Below, one piece after another: positions 23,566-35,190 of a DNA stretch of 64,000 nucleotides; the first letter of the stretch is position 1; every line of letters starts with the position of its first letter. The translations under genes and the position numbers were made by a program. Source of the DNA: Ursus arctos (taxonomy: Eukaryota > Chordata > Mammalia > Carnivora > Ursidae). Under the pieces are notes generated by a model. It saw only the letters and a list, made by a program, of their open reading frames with translations. It did not search any database and was not told the DNA's origin. The stretch spans positions 35,185,718-35,249,717 of the forward strand of contig NW_026622974.1 in assembly GCF_023065955.2 (NCBI RefSeq), given 5' to 3'.

Positions 23566-23656
23566 CTGTCCCTTATTACGACCTCACCGCAGGACTGGCA
23601 GTAAAATGTGCAACATCCTTGGGCTTCTGAGCTTTGATTAAACATTGAAATCAGTT
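23566..23656 (-). CDS. UBE3D: UBE3D coding exon 3 (first C-x2-C)
   Basis: This 91-base exon lies between the acceptor TTTCTCTCTAG and the donor GTAAGG. With one base from exon 2 and one from exon 4 it encodes residues 92-122. It reads K-L-I-S-M-F-N-Q-S-S, then C-C-T-F-Y-C-Q-S-C-G-E-V. C111 and C114 form a C-x2-C knuckle, and C106/C107 lie just before it. The match to UBE3D is close to residue-for-residue. By spacing and type the knuckle pairs with the one in exon 5, so a metal-binding role is likely, although that is inference. Confidence 0.95.
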
Positions 23657-24526
23657 CTAGAGAGAAATCAATGAAAGAGCAAATCTCAGAGGCGTGGGAC
23701 AAATATATTAACATACTTAAAAAGTTTAACAGCCACAATAAATTACTATCAATAAACACTGTTTACGATCCACCCAGAAGTACACATTTAATTAGCATTC
23801 TCTGATGACTCAACCAGAAGCAAATATTGTGACGTGTTCTCAAAAACAACAGACTTTGCTAAGTGTTTCAGATCTAGGAATCACCCTAGATTATCCCTGT
23901 AACACACCACTGAGTTATTTCGCTCACTCCATAAACACCAAGGTTAAGGGAGGAGAAAGGGAGAGATTGCTTTCACATCAAGCTAACTACAAGGGGCCTC
24001 GTCATCCTCAGGCTTCCTCGGCTATGTCTCACGTCCAGTTTTTCATCAGTGTGACTGCTGCTTCTGTCTCTTACATTTAAGTTTAATTTGATTTAAACAA
24101 AGTCTACGTCCACTCTGGCCCATTACCAATACATACAAACAAGAAGAATCTTGAAACTGGTCTTTATTGGACAGGTTCCTGGGAATAGGATGGCTCCTAA
24201 GAAGAATTCAATCTTCTAACAGCAAAACTCAATTTCTGATTAAAGCTGTGGGAAAATGTTATTTCCCCTATTATGTGAAGCACAGCATTCCTTTAGTTTC
24301 CATTATTTTATTCATGAAGAAAGGAAACTTTCATTTCTAAAAAAAAAAACAAAACAAAAAACCCACACGCAAAAATATCTGTCTATAAAAAAAATTCTAA
24401 AGAAATGAGGTCATATTCATTAGAATTAAGCAATTAGAACTTGGTTTATGTTACTTTGAATGTATGTTAAGATTTTAAAGACTGATGGCAGAAAGTTTAA
24501 GCCTTGGCAATTAAAAATTCATCTTT
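23657..24526. other. UBE3D intron 2 start, no feature seen
   Basis: Unique-looking sequence. The 91-codon plus frame at 23805 is not recognised and has no supporting context. Confidence 0.45.
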
Positions 24527-24721
24527 TTTTTTTTTAAGATTTTATTTATTTATTTGACAGAGAGAGACAGCCAGCGAGAGAGGGAACACAAGCAGGGGGA
24601 GTGGGAGAGAAAGAAGCAGGCTCCCAGCGGAGGAGCCTGATGTGGGGCTCGATCCCAGAACGCTGGGATCACGCCCTGAGCTGAAGGCAGACGCTTAAGG
24701 ACTACGCTGCCCAGGTGCCCC
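24527..24721 (-). mobile_element. SINEC with diverged target duplication
   Basis: TTTTTTTTTTAAGATTTTAT through TGCCCAGGTGCCCC. AAAAATTCATC before and ACAAATTCATCC after the element mark the site. Confidence 0.92.
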
Positions 24722-26299
24722 TACAAATTCATCCTTTTAATTTCTAGGGGTGTGTGCCAATCCCTGTAGCACTAAGGTGAAGTAAACAGCATTCTTTAAT
24801 TTTGAGCAGATAATAAGTAGACCTGGGTAAGTCATCCAAAATATTCTTTTCTGAACCAATAACAAATTTTCAGTGAAACACTCCCCCCTGCTGGTCACTC
24901 AGCATGATCCCACGGCTCAGGTTCAAGTCAGAACTTCCTGACAAGGTCATCTCATCGTGGGAGAGTGCTGCCACCTGGAGATGACTCTAATGCCGGTGCT
25001 GTATCAGATTTTATGTAGCAACATCCATGTCAAAGGTCATGATCTGACCTATGTCATATTCAGAATAGCATAACAATAGGTTTACTGCAGCCCTTAAAAG
25101 AACATTTATAGTTGAAAAGTCAACTTTCTAAAAACCTCAAAACACAACTGAATGCTAAAAATGTCAAGTCATTTCCTTCACTACATTTTGATTCAAGTCA
25201 ACATCAAGTATGCATCAATCTGATATTTATTCATTCAGCAAATATTTACTCACCACCTACTATGTGGAAAGCACTAAAGTTATTAAGTACTGAGATCTAT
25301 TTTGCATACCCTTTCATGCACTGCAGAACAGGGCTTTGAAAGTCTTCCTTTTCAGATATTTGAGTAAAATGTTTTAAACATGTAAAGCCACAGCAGACCA
25401 ATGGAATGCAAGCAATATGCAAACCAACATTCGGCAGTCAACTTATTCTGTCCTACAGTTACAATGAAACAATCATGCTTGCTGATTTAAATTTTCTTTA
25501 ATAGTTCAAGTTTTGCTATTTATTAACGGTTACAGAAAAGGGATCGGCGACAAACCAATTGTGTCTCTAGAAGGCCTCCATACCTCCTCAGTATGGGACC
25601 TAAAATCACAAATCCAGAAAACCAGCAGATCGGAAAATACCCCAGTGTGGCTTTCATGCCCACCTTTGCCCATTTTCCACTGGCAGTCTATTTCCCATCT
25701 TGGTGACCCCATTCTTCTTCCGTGGTTATTATGGTAGTCATTCCTAGCATGTGGATACGTCACTTAAGCTCCATGACATTTTGGTTTCCCACGCCTTGTT
25801 CTTAAATCCAACTCTGCCCAACTCAAGCCTAGTTTTCACTAATTTAGGACTTCAGTAAAATTTACTCTCCAATGAAAAAGCAGCACAGGCCTCAGGGGAA
25901 TGCTCCCCATCTACATGGCTCTTCAAAACCATCCTGCTGATCCCACCTCGAGGCTCCACGCAGCTCAAATGAAAGGCTTAGTATAGACGAGGCAGCCACA
26001 AAGTCTCAGGGTGCAGTTGAAAGAATTATAATCCTTCCCTGACAATGAGCATCTCACAGGTCTGTTACAGCCTGGTTCCCCTTTTCACATCATTTTTAAT
26101 CCTCTGAAGCACATTACTTACTTGGGAAGAGATGCAATGAGCCAATAATTTTATTCAGTAAGTTATTCTGAGAAACATTTCTACGATCTTACTGAATCAA
26201 CAAGGCAACAACAAAATATTAGAAATATAGCAGGCATAGCAATAATCAAAATCAAATTATGCATCAAACTCAATTTCAGAATCTGTTCCTATACTGTTC
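24722..26299. other. UBE3D intron 2, mostly unique
   Basis: An L2 3' end (antisense, ATTTATTCATTCAGCAAATA) lies at about 25215-25290. Overlapping frames near 25513-25763 on both strands are not recognised. Confidence 0.45.
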
Positions 26300-26625
26300 T
26301 ATTTGGAAATGTCTCTATATGGATGGGATCATTTCCATCAGTCAGTTCTCTGGTCACATATCGCCCCTCTTCAGAGGGGCCTTCCCTGAGCACCTTTCAC
26401 CCTAGTCACTCCCTATCCCATTGTTCTGCACCTCTTTGACCACAGCACTTCTCTCTATCCAAGCAACTTATTTGTTCATTATCTGTTCCCACCCATGAGA
26501 ACGTAAGCTCATTAAGGGAAGAAGCTTTCCTAGCATGTTCTCTTCTGTATCCCTAGCACCTAGATCAAAGCCTAGCACACAGTGTAAGGCAGTGTTTGTT
26601 GAATGGATGAATTTCTATGTAATGC
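26300..26625 (+). mobile_element. L2 3' end
   Basis: Sense L2 order: GAGAACGTAAGCTCATTAAG, TCTTCTGTATCCCTAGCACC, AAGGCAGTGTTTGTTGAATG with a GATGAA tail. Confidence 0.75.
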
Positions 26626-26859
26626 TTTAAAATCCACCAGGTCTTGCACAACTGCCATCTGATTTCATCTTCCTATCAACTCTGTGAGCTCCGAAATTTT
26701 ACAATTAAAGAGACAAAGCAGGGGTTACATGGGAAATCTCCGTACCTTCTACTAATTTGGTGTGAACCTAAAAACTGCTCTAAAAAATAAAATCTACTGG
26801 GAGAAAAAGACCCACTAACCGCCGCCCCCACCTTCAGGCCCCCCAGCCCACCGAACAAA

Positions 26860-26965
26860 GCTCCAGAAAGGTTAAGTGGCATGCTCAACTGCACAGCTAA
26901 TAACTGGCAGAGCTGAAAAAGAACATTCTGACCAGCTCTTTCCATGCTGCTGCTAAACAGTCTTT
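26860..26965 (-). repeat. MIR fragment
   Basis: AGAAAGGTTAAGTGGCATGC, CACAGCTAATAACTGGCAGA, antisense MIR core. Confidence 0.6.
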
Positions 26966-27059
26966 TCACCTGGGAAAAGGTCAACTTTTCAAAGGAAAAA
27001 TCACCTTTGATCTACAATGAAAAACTAAATGCAGAAACAGGAGCGCTGGGATCACTTAC

Positions 27060-27256
27060 TGGCATCGGATTCTGCCCGCACCTGCAGACGCAGGTGCAGT
27101 CCATCTCCGGGGACGTACTGCAGCCCGCGGCAGGAGGAAGGCACGAGGCTGACCTCTGCTGGAAGCCGGAGCTCTGTGCAGCCCTCCGGGGTCTTCACCC
27201 GGAGTGAGCGCGGCGCTATAGAAATATCCACGGGCATACCTCCTTCTTTAGGCTCC
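27060..27256 (-). CDS. UBE3D: UBE3D coding exon 2
   Basis: This 197-base exon follows the acceptor TTAATTACCAG and ends before the donor GTAAGT. One base completes the Gly codon from exon 1, 65 full codons follow, and one base is carried on. It encodes residues 27-91, including E-P-K-E-G-G, S-I-A-P-R-S-L-R-V and S-S-C-R-G-L-Q-Y-V-P-G-D-G-L-H-L-R-L, all characteristic of UBE3D. The exon is visibly richer in CpG than the surrounding intron. The frame stays open upstream through the intron to 27384, but those residues do not belong to the protein. Confidence 0.95.
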
Positions 27257-27510
27257 CTGGTAATTAAAAACAAAACACACAAGAAATTACTTCTCATTGA
27301 TGAAAACCACATGACAAAACAGACAATAATGGCCAAGGATCTGTTTCTCTTCAATAAATGGTCTAAAATCACTGTCCCCCACAAAATAGCGAATGGATCA
27401 TAAAGGAAATCATTCTATACAAGATTTAGATCAGGTCAGACAGTACTTTTCACAGTCACTGTAACATGAAAGTTTTGGAACCTATTTTTTATTCTTGGCT
27501 TTTTTTTATG

Positions 27511-27736
27511 GCAGCGATGCATTTTTTTTTTAAGATTTTATTTATTTATTTGACAGAGATAGAGACAGCCAGCAAGAGAGGGAACACAAGCAGGGGGAGT
27601 GGGAGAGGAAGAAGCAGGCTCATAGCGGAGGAGCCTGATGTGGGGCTCGATCCCATAACGCCAGGATCACGCCCTGAGCCGAAGGCAGACGCTTAACCAC
27701 TGTGCCACCCAGGCGCCCCTGCAGCGATGCATTTTT
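27511..27736 (-). mobile_element. SINEC, young, with perfect target duplication
   Basis: Element 27527-27720, antisense, ends GCCACCCAGGCGCCCCT. GCAGCGATGCATTTTT lies on both sides (27511-27526 and 27721-27736). It is in UBE3D intron 1, 255 bases upstream of exon 2. Confidence 0.96.
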
Positions 27737-28039
27737 AAATGTGCACTTTCCCCCCATTGCTAGTAATGATCCTGAGCCCCAATTCTCTATCCTAGCACTT
27801 CCTGCAGTTACTCCAACCTGGACCTTCCTGGGGTTGCTCCCAGAGTCATTCTGCTCGCACAGTCCACCTTCCATTTCCTAAAGCCCCCTATTTCCTCCCA
27901 CGCGTCCCCCAGCTTCAGCTTCTTTGAATCAGCACAATCTAATGCTGGCCTGTCATACATCACGCACTTGTTCTTTAAAATATTTTGGCAAGAGGACTCA
28001 AGGCAGCATAAGACATGGCTTATTCCTCTTTGCATCCCT

Positions 28040-28150
28040 TGACCTTGGCATGCTTTGTACATTCATTCACTTTCTCCCTCATTCATTCAATAGAGCTTTT
28101 CTGAGTTCTGTAATGTGCCAGGGACTAGGACTACAACCATTAACAAGATA
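28040..28150 (-). mobile_element. L2 3' end fragment
   Basis: CATTCATTCACTTTCTCCCT, TCATTCATTCAATAGAGCTT, TAATGTGCCAGGGACTAGGA. Confidence 0.6.
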
Positions 28151-28296
28151 CCTTCTCTGCCCCTCACCCCCACCCCAAGCAGGGCACGGGCAAGTAAACA
28201 GGAATGATGGAGGGAGCATTAAAACACTGTACTGGCTAGGCCAGGGCCAGGAGCAGCAGGCCTCACTGGGAGGGGGTGGGCAGCCCACCACCCCCA

Positions 28297-28640
28297 GGGC
28301 AGGTTCCTCATAATCCGGAACCACAGGACCACCATTTTCACGGAAGCCAAGGAGTGGAGCGCTGTGTTCAGGCTGAAGTGCCTCCTCAAGGGCCTCAAGC
28401 GGCCGCCGGTGAGCAGCAGGGGTACGAGGATGACCAGCTTCTGGATGGCGGCAAAACAGGGGGACAGTGTAGCTTCACCAGTTGGATGGTGTGGCCCTGG
28501 CCTTCGGAGCAGCCCTCCCCACGCCGCTGTCCACCAGATGAAGGGTTCAAGGCCCTGCACACCGAGCCCCGGCCTTCCCAGCTGTCCACTGGGATGAAGC
28601 CACAAGACTTAGGAAGCAGCGCCAGTGAACAAGCAGCACG
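28297..28640 (+). pseudogene. ELOB: ELOB (elongin B, TCEB2) processed pseudogene
   Basis: Intronless, GC-rich copy of elongin B, the ubiquitin-like subunit of the elongin and CRL2/CRL5 complexes (118 residues). The first part reads [17 protein letters not shown], matching the elongin B N-terminus, and ends G-L-K-R-P-P. After a frameshift near 28407 it continues in another frame as [12 protein letters not shown] and later [15 protein letters not shown]. The start codon is lost, the ends of the frames do not stop where the parent does, and several residues differ. It lies antisense in UBE3D intron 1. No poly(A) tail or target duplication is evident, so it is old or trimmed. Confidence 0.9.
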
Positions 28641-29487
28641 GTGGGAGCACCCCGGGCCCACCCCCGGGCCCTGTCCCCCCAAAAGACATCTGGGGGTCAA
28701 AAAACCCACTGCATTGTATGTATTCCTGATAAATACAGAGTACTATGGAAGCACACGGAGGGCTGCAGGGACTCTCACGGGTCAAGCACTGTTATTTGAA
28801 TAGTGAATGGATGAGCCAGTGAAATATTCTTGCTTCCGAAACTAGCATTACAGTGACATTGTATTTTACCTACAATAAAGTACTGTCATTTGATAGACAG
28901 GATTTTGATAAGGAGACCAGGATTATATAAAACAAAAGGTACAGGAGAAAAAAAAACTTCTTGCCAATTTTAAAAATTAAAAAAAAAAAATAAAGAGAAC
29001 AATCTAATGATGTATGAATACTGGATATGAAAGCACAGGCTGGTCCAATTCGCTACAAACACAAATCACTTGGTATAGGCAATCGAGAGTAAAACACAGT
29101 CCATTCCCTGGCCGCCAGACACCAAAAGTACGGCAGGGGATGAAGACAGAGAGAAACGATCCTCATATGAAGCTAAAACATGCTGAGCATTGTAACAGGG
29201 GTGCCGAGCACTCCGACTCCCTTTTAAGTGCAGACAGAGGGACAGGCCAGCAACTTGGACTCACCTGAGTACAGAAGGCAGGCCATCTACTTGAGTATTT
29301 CTAAGTACAGAGATCGTGCCATGTGTTCAGGTGTGAATCTTGATTAGGCCTCTTAATTTGCCTTAGAAAATCTTGATTATTTTCTGGCTAGTTCCTTGTC
29401 AAAGCATATGGACCTGTACTTAATTGGCAAGAACCTAAGTCTTTTCCAAGGAATACATCCTCAAACTCTTGAGTCAAAATCTAGGGT
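28641..29487. other. UBE3D intron 1 segment, no gene
   Basis: Continues from the ELOB pseudogene into AT-rich sequence with A-runs near 28949 and 28980. The 84-codon frame at 29014 is not recognised. Confidence 0.45.
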
Positions 29488-29710
29488 TTTTTTTTAATTA
29501 AAAAAAATTTTTTTTAGAGAGATTGAGCACATGAGAGAGAGTACAAGTGGGGGGAGAGGCAGAGAGAAAGCGGGAAAGAAACAGAATCTTAAGTAGGCTC
29601 CATGCTCAGCACAGAGCCTGATGTGGGGCTCAATCTCATGACTCTGAGATCATGACATGAACCGAGATCAAGAGTTAGATGCTTAACTGACTGAGCCACC
29701 CAGGTGCCCC
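29488..29710 (-). mobile_element. SINEC (older)
   Basis: TTTTTTTTAGAGAGATTGAG through GAGCCACCCAGGTGCCCC. GAGTCAAAATCTAG / GAGTCAAAAGTCTAG flank it. Confidence 0.92.
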
Positions 29711-29744
29711 AGAGTCAAAAGTCTAGTTTTAAGAACTGATGTTT

Positions 29745-29925
29745 AAGAAATAGTAATCCCCCGGCGTTCCGGGATCGAGCCCCACACCAGGCTCCTCCGC
29801 TATGAGCCTGCTTCTTCCTCTCCCACTCCCCCTGCTTGTGTTCCCTCTCTCGCTGGCTGTCTCTATCTCTGTCAAATAAATAAATAAAATCTTTAAAAAA
29901 AAAAAAAAAAAAGAAATAGTAATCC
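29745..29925 (+). mobile_element. 5'-truncated SINEC with perfect target duplication
   Basis: The body (29760-29910) starts inside the element at CCGGCGTTCCGGGATCGAGC and so lacks the tRNA head, but has a full poly(A). AAGAAATAGTAATCC is repeated at 29745-29759 and 29911-29925. Confidence 0.93.
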
Positions 29926-29930
29926 TCTAA

Positions 29931-30115
29931 AGAAGAGGTCAGAAGGATCAGATGGTATTTTTGCAGGCCACATATGGTCTGTTGCATATTATACTATGTA
30001 TTTTATTTTTAACAATGCTTTAAGTAATGTAAAATCCATTCTTAGCTCATAAACTGTACTTAAAACACACCACAGGTTAGATTTGGCCCAGGGGCTATAG
30101 TTTGCTGAATATTGC
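29931..30115. mobile_element. hAT-type DNA transposon fragment
   Basis: GGCCACATATGGTCTGTTGC and TTAGATTTGGCCCAGGGGCT with CTATAGTTTGCTGAATATTG recall a common nonautonomous mammalian hAT element. Subfamily not assigned. Confidence 0.5.
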
Positions 30116-30479
30116 TCCGAAGATACACAATTTGTCCATTTTGCTACTTCACTGATTTTCAATCTGGACTGTGCCGTATGGCGCTAGAAGTGCCTCAAGG
30201 GATATCACTGCGTTTCTAAGCCTCAACCCCACCCCATCTTTGGCTTACCACTCTTCTTCCCCTTCATGAAAAATTCAGCCAGTTAGAGATGGGAGGCATC
30301 AATGCAAGTGTGGGAGAACCAGAGTGGCCTGGGGTAGAGGTGAGACACCCAGCAGAGTGAGGAAGGACGGCATCCACCAGGACAGATGCCCCATAGGGAT
30401 GTCAGATCTCAAGAGGGATGAGGAGAAATCTAAGCAGGGAGGGAGGGTGGCAACTCAGTATAAGGTTGCAGAGGCTGCC

Positions 30480-30845
30480 TTAGACTGCTCAGGCTGCCCT
30501 AACAAAATACCACGGACTGGGCGGCTTAACCACCACACATTTCTTAGAGTTCGATGGCTGAGAAGTTCAAGATTAAGGCACCAGGAGATTCGGTTCTTGT
30601 TAAGAGCCCTCTACCATGCTTGTAGATGGCCCCGTCCTCACTGTATCTTCACAGGGCAAAGAGAAGTGGCTTTGGTATTTCCTCTTATAAGGGCACTAAT
30701 CCCATCATGGTGGCTCCACCCTCATGACCTCATCTAAATCTAATTATCTCCCAAAGGCCCCATCTCCTGATACCATCATATTGGGGGTTAGGGCTTCAAC
30801 ATATGAATTTTGAGGGGGCTCACAAAAATTCATTCCATAACAGAG
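30480..30845 (-). mobile_element. MaLR (MLT1/MST-type) LTR
   Basis: An old solitary LTR of the ERVL-MaLR group, antisense: CTGCCCTAACAAAATACCAC near the start, CCTCATGACCTCATCTAAAT, GGGGGTTAGGGCTTCAACAT, and CATTCCATAACA at the end. No internal retroviral genes are present. Confidence 0.8.
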
Positions 30846-31307
30846 CCCAAGCAGATAAGGAAGATGTCAACACTGAGTGGGGAGGGAAGCAGCAAAGGAT
30901 GCCAGCGTAAGATCACGTACATAGAGGGGAACTGACCAAATAAATGTATGTCATGACAATAATGAAAGCCAGGATTCTCACTGTGGGAGAACAGAGTTAC
31001 AAAGAGGGAAAGGGAAAAAATCAGAATGGATCCTATGGTGGTAGACTAGAACTGAAAATACCTGTGCGGGGTCATGGTTTTCAATGTATAGAGAGAGACA
31101 GTAGTACAGATGTGTACGTGTGTGGGTGTATGTATGACACACAAACACAAATGCACATGGATACATTCGTACATAAACATCATGTATATGTCATATACAC
31201 ACTCTAGTTCTGTCCACTAGGGCCTGGAAAAAGTGACACGTCAGTAGTAATGAGGATACTTTGTGCTCAGATTTTGGTGTCTAAAGATCATTTTCCACTT
31301 TACTTTT

Positions 31308-31400
31308 TCTTTTTTTTTTTTTTTTTTTAGTTTATTTTAGAGAGAGAGAAAAAAAGAGAGCATGCACGCACACATGCGCGAGCTGGGGGAAGGGGCAGAA
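31308..31400 (-). mobile_element. SINEC remnant with low-complexity tail
   Basis: A T-run of about 20, then AGTTTATTTTAGAGAGAGAG and CATGCACGCACACATGCGCG. The rest of the SINE is missing. Confidence 0.5.
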
Positions 31401-31953
31401 CATACACACAACAAAATAATGCTCCTTGAAAAAATAACTACATCCAGGGGTAGAACAGGAAAAGAATGAGATAAGCCTGGGATATGCTGCTGTGCAAACA
31501 AAGAAAAAAAATCAAAGAATAATAGGAACATATTAAAATCATCTTAAAGTGACTCCACCTGGACACATCTGGTATAATTTGAGCAGAAATAAGTAACCTA
31601 ATGAATAAAAGAAGACCATGGGTCCATACTGATGTAAATAAATGAATGAATAAAATGCAAGTCTGATGAGGAACAAGGTAATTATACATAGTCACAAAGG
31701 ACCTCTCCAATTAATACTTATTGATTATAAAGAGAAAAAGAGTCTTGTTCAACTGAATCAGTAAGAGTAGGAAGAGTTAGAACTGGCAATTGCACTCAGC
31801 AAATCTGAGATATCAGAAGCATGAAGAATTCTCCTGTTCTTTGTCAACCTTACAATAATCTTCCTGAATACTGAAGCTCTTTACAGTGTATATCAAAACT
31901 ACCCATGAGCATGGGAATACAAAAGATCTCAATTCCTGTAAATGTGACAAAAG

Positions 31954-31985
<32 letters not shown>
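31954..31985. repeat. (TG)n microsatellite
   Basis: About 15 TG units, probably length-variable. Confidence 0.9.
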
Positions 31986-31987
<2 letters not shown>

Positions 31988-31999
31988 ACTCCACTTCAA

Positions 32000-32484
32000 A
32001 TTTGTCTTTTTTCTTTCCTGTAAAAGCAATAACCCAAATAACTTCACGGAGGCCCCGTCCTGGCAGGCATTTACTGTGAGCTTTTGCCTGCCTGTGCTAC
32101 TTTTACTTGTAAAGCCAGAGCGCCCAAGCTTCTGCCTTCTGGAATATAGAGAAATAGTTTCATCCTGTGCTACCTTTGTTCTGTAAGTACTCTGATAGTC
32201 GGTGGGGTTCTTAAAATTTGCAGTATTCTCTTCTTTGAATGGTTGAGAGAGGGGAAGGGAAAGAACATCCTATTTCTTTTATGATAGTGCAAATTGGTTA
32301 AAGTGTGTGTTTGTATTTTTTTATCATTAAAATACTGTTCAATTTGTTTTTTATAGACAAGGAAAAATATTTTGCATAAATTGACTCCACTATTGAAAAA
32401 GGGATGGTTTAGGTCGAATGATTATAGCTTCAGACTCAATCTTTTCCTAAATAAAAATGTTAAAGCCTCAAAAAAAAAAAAAAA
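32000..32484 (+). pseudogene. Retrocopied mRNA 3'UTR-like block
   Basis: Non-repetitive sequence ending in AATAAA (in CCTAAATAAAAATG) followed about 15 bases later by a run of about 15 A. This arrangement is the signature of a reverse-transcribed mRNA 3' end. No open frame resembles a known protein, so only 3'UTR seems to be present. The left boundary is unknown; a TG microsatellite lies just upstream. Confidence 0.5.
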
Positions 32485-33100
32485 GAGTAACTTTATGGTG
32501 GTAAAGGCAGACATCATCTTATCTACGTGCTCAAAGTTAACATGAACTTTTATGGATTAAGTCAAAATCATATGACACCTAATAAGATGTAAGGACAACA
32601 CAGCATCACTTCTGTTGATATTCCTGCCAAAGATGTATAACTTGAACCTAATCTTGAGGCAACATGAAACAAAGCCAAACGGAAGGAGAGTCCACAAAAT
32701 AATTAGGCTGTAATCTTCAGAAGTGTCAAGATTGTGAAGGTCAAGGGAAACTGAGGAACTCTTCCAATTTTAAGAGACTAAGGAAACATGACAATGAAAT
32801 CCAATGCGTGATTCTGAACTGGGTCCTTTTGCTATTATAGATATTATGTAGACATGTGGCAAAATTTGAGTGAGGTCTGAGCATAAGATGGTAGTAACAT
32901 ATTTCCCGGTTTTGAAGGTGCATGGTGGTTATATGGGGGAATGTTCTTATATGTAGGAAATCCACAGTAATGTACTCAGGACTGACTAACTTAATCTTAA
33001 GGTTGAGACTGTCCAAAAACAAAGTGCTTGAGACCCTAATTGTCCACACCTTTTCCATACTTGAGGCTTTCTTCACTGGGCACGTCTATTCTTTCAGGTA
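32485..33100. other. UBE3D intron 1 segment, no feature seen
   Basis: The antisense 111-codon frame at 32741-33076 is not recognised and has no coding signature beyond length. Confidence 0.45.
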
Positions 33101-33812
33101 CAACAACCTGCTTGAAACTACCCAATTACTTCCCATCTCACTGAGAGTGCAAGCTAAAATTCTTTCCATGGCTTGTAAGACCTAGTGATATACTGGAGAC
33201 AGCTGTTAAAATTCCAGGCATTTCGCAAACTAGTTGACATCACTTTGGTAGCTTGAAAGTATCTACACCACAGGAATCAGTAAATGCTGCAACTCCGAAA
33301 GATTTTTTTGTTAGTTTCATTGGTTTTCTCAGAATGCAGGTTGTTAAACATTTACTAATATACCTCTGTAAGGCCATTTACTATGTGCTCCGCCAGTCCA
33401 CTCACATCTCTCTGAACTTGGCACCCCTTCATACTTGCTATTCTCTCAGAGGGAAACAGTCTTTCATCAGATATTATATAGTTCTAAACCTCTCCCTTTT
33501 GGGTTTATTACTCAAGTGTTGCTTTCTTATTTGGAATAAGGGGTTATAATTTTTTCTCCCTATCCCTTTTTGTTTTATTTTTTTCTATGTACTTATCTCC
33601 ATTCAATGTCATGTATATTTTATTTATTTCATATAATTTCTGCTCACCTCTCACCCACTGCCACCATTAGACTATAAGCTCAAAGACAGCCAAGTATTTT
33701 TGTCTTTGCTGTTGTCACTGCTTACAGCTGGATACCCAGCACTTAGAATCTGAGTTTTTGGCACTAGAATAGGACCTCAGTAAATATCTGTGGACTGAAT
33801 AAATGAATGGCC
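33101..33812 (+). mobile_element. L2, sense, 3' part
   Basis: TCACTGAGAGTGCAAGCTAA, GACTATAAGCTCAAAGACAG, GACCTCAGTAAATATCTGTG and the tail TGAATAAATGAATGG follow L2 order. The 98-codon frame at 33253 is a by-product. Confidence 0.75.
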
Positions 33813-33814
33813 AA

Positions 33815-35190
33815 GGTTTACCCCAGGAATACTAAGATGGCTTAACATAAAAAAAGATTTTTCTAATGCAATTCATAGATGTAAATATGAAAGGAAAAAA
33901 TATGACCATCACAATGCATGCACAAATCATTACAGAAAATACAGTATTTATCCATGATTAAAACCCATAGTAAACTAGGAATAGAAAGGAACCACGCAAT
34001 TTACCACAGATTTGCCAAAAGTCAATTTCATCATACCTAGCGATAAAATGCTAGAAACATTTCCTTAAAGATTAGGAACAAGAATAAAACTCAATCATAT
34101 CATTTACACTAACTGTAAACACACTAAAAATCTTAATTAAAATGCAGAGATTATCAAAATGGACTCAGAAAAACCCCACTCAGCATATGTTTTTAAAAAT
34201 TTATATATAAAGGCATACATTAACAGTAAAGGATAGAAAGAGATACATGATGCCAAACAGTACGGTCAAAGGTTTTCTGACAAAGACACTGTGTTATTTC
34301 AATGGGAGAAATGGCACTCTTTTAAACAATGGTGATGGAACTACTGGATATCCTTACAGAAAAAAAAAAAAAATGAAATTTGACTCCTATCTCACTCCAA
34401 ATATGAAAAATGAATTTCACCTAAATATAAAAGCTTAAACTATGTAACTCCTAGAAAATAAACAGGAAAAAACTTTACAACCTTGAGGTAAGTAAAGATT
34501 TCTTAAGATATGAACAACACTAACCATTAAAGAAAAAAATTCAATAAACTAAAGTTCATTATAATTAAAATCTTCTGTTCCTGAAAAGACACTATTAAGA
34601 AAATGAAAAGGTAAATTTCTGTTTGGGAGCAAGTGTTCACATATTCACAAGGCATAAATAAGAAAGGTCTTATTTCCAGACTCTACAAAGAACTCTTTAA
34701 ATTCGACAAGACAAACAACCTGATTTTTTATAATGGCAAAAAATTAGAAGACACTTCCCAAAGGAACACATATGAATGACCAAAAAGCAAATGAAAAGGT
34801 ACTCAACATCTTACGTGGGGAAATGCAAATTAAAATGACAATGAGACTGTACAATTATAGAATTAGGTAATTACCTAAGAGAAATGAAAATGTATGTCCA
34901 CTACAATGCTATAGCAACTTTATTCATAATAATCAAGTTATAGAAACACACAAAATATCCAGCAATAGAATGGGTCGATGAATTGTATATTCACACAGTA
35001 GAAAACTATTCAGCGAGAGAAAAATAGACCGACATGTGCAATGACACAGATGAAACACGAACCTCAGAAGCACTGTTGAAGGAAAGTAGCCAGAATCAGA
35101 AAAGTACATACTGTGTGAATCCATTTATATACAGATCATGAAATGGCAAAACCAATCTTTGTTGAATGAAATCAGAAGAGTGGTTGCTTT
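33815..35190 (+). mobile_element. Old L1 (L1M-type), ORF2 3' part and 3' end
   Basis: ACCCCAGGAATACTAAGATG, ACACATATGAATGACCAAAA, ATGCAAATTAAAATGACAAT and GAATGGGTCGATGAATTGTA are recognisable ORF2 and 3'UTR phrases. It is heavily mutated. Confidence 0.75.

Noticed and set aside
28079..28709. Antisense open frames of 81-128 codons over the ELOB copy
   Set aside because: Shadows of the GC-rich pseudogene; the elongin B match is on the plus strand.
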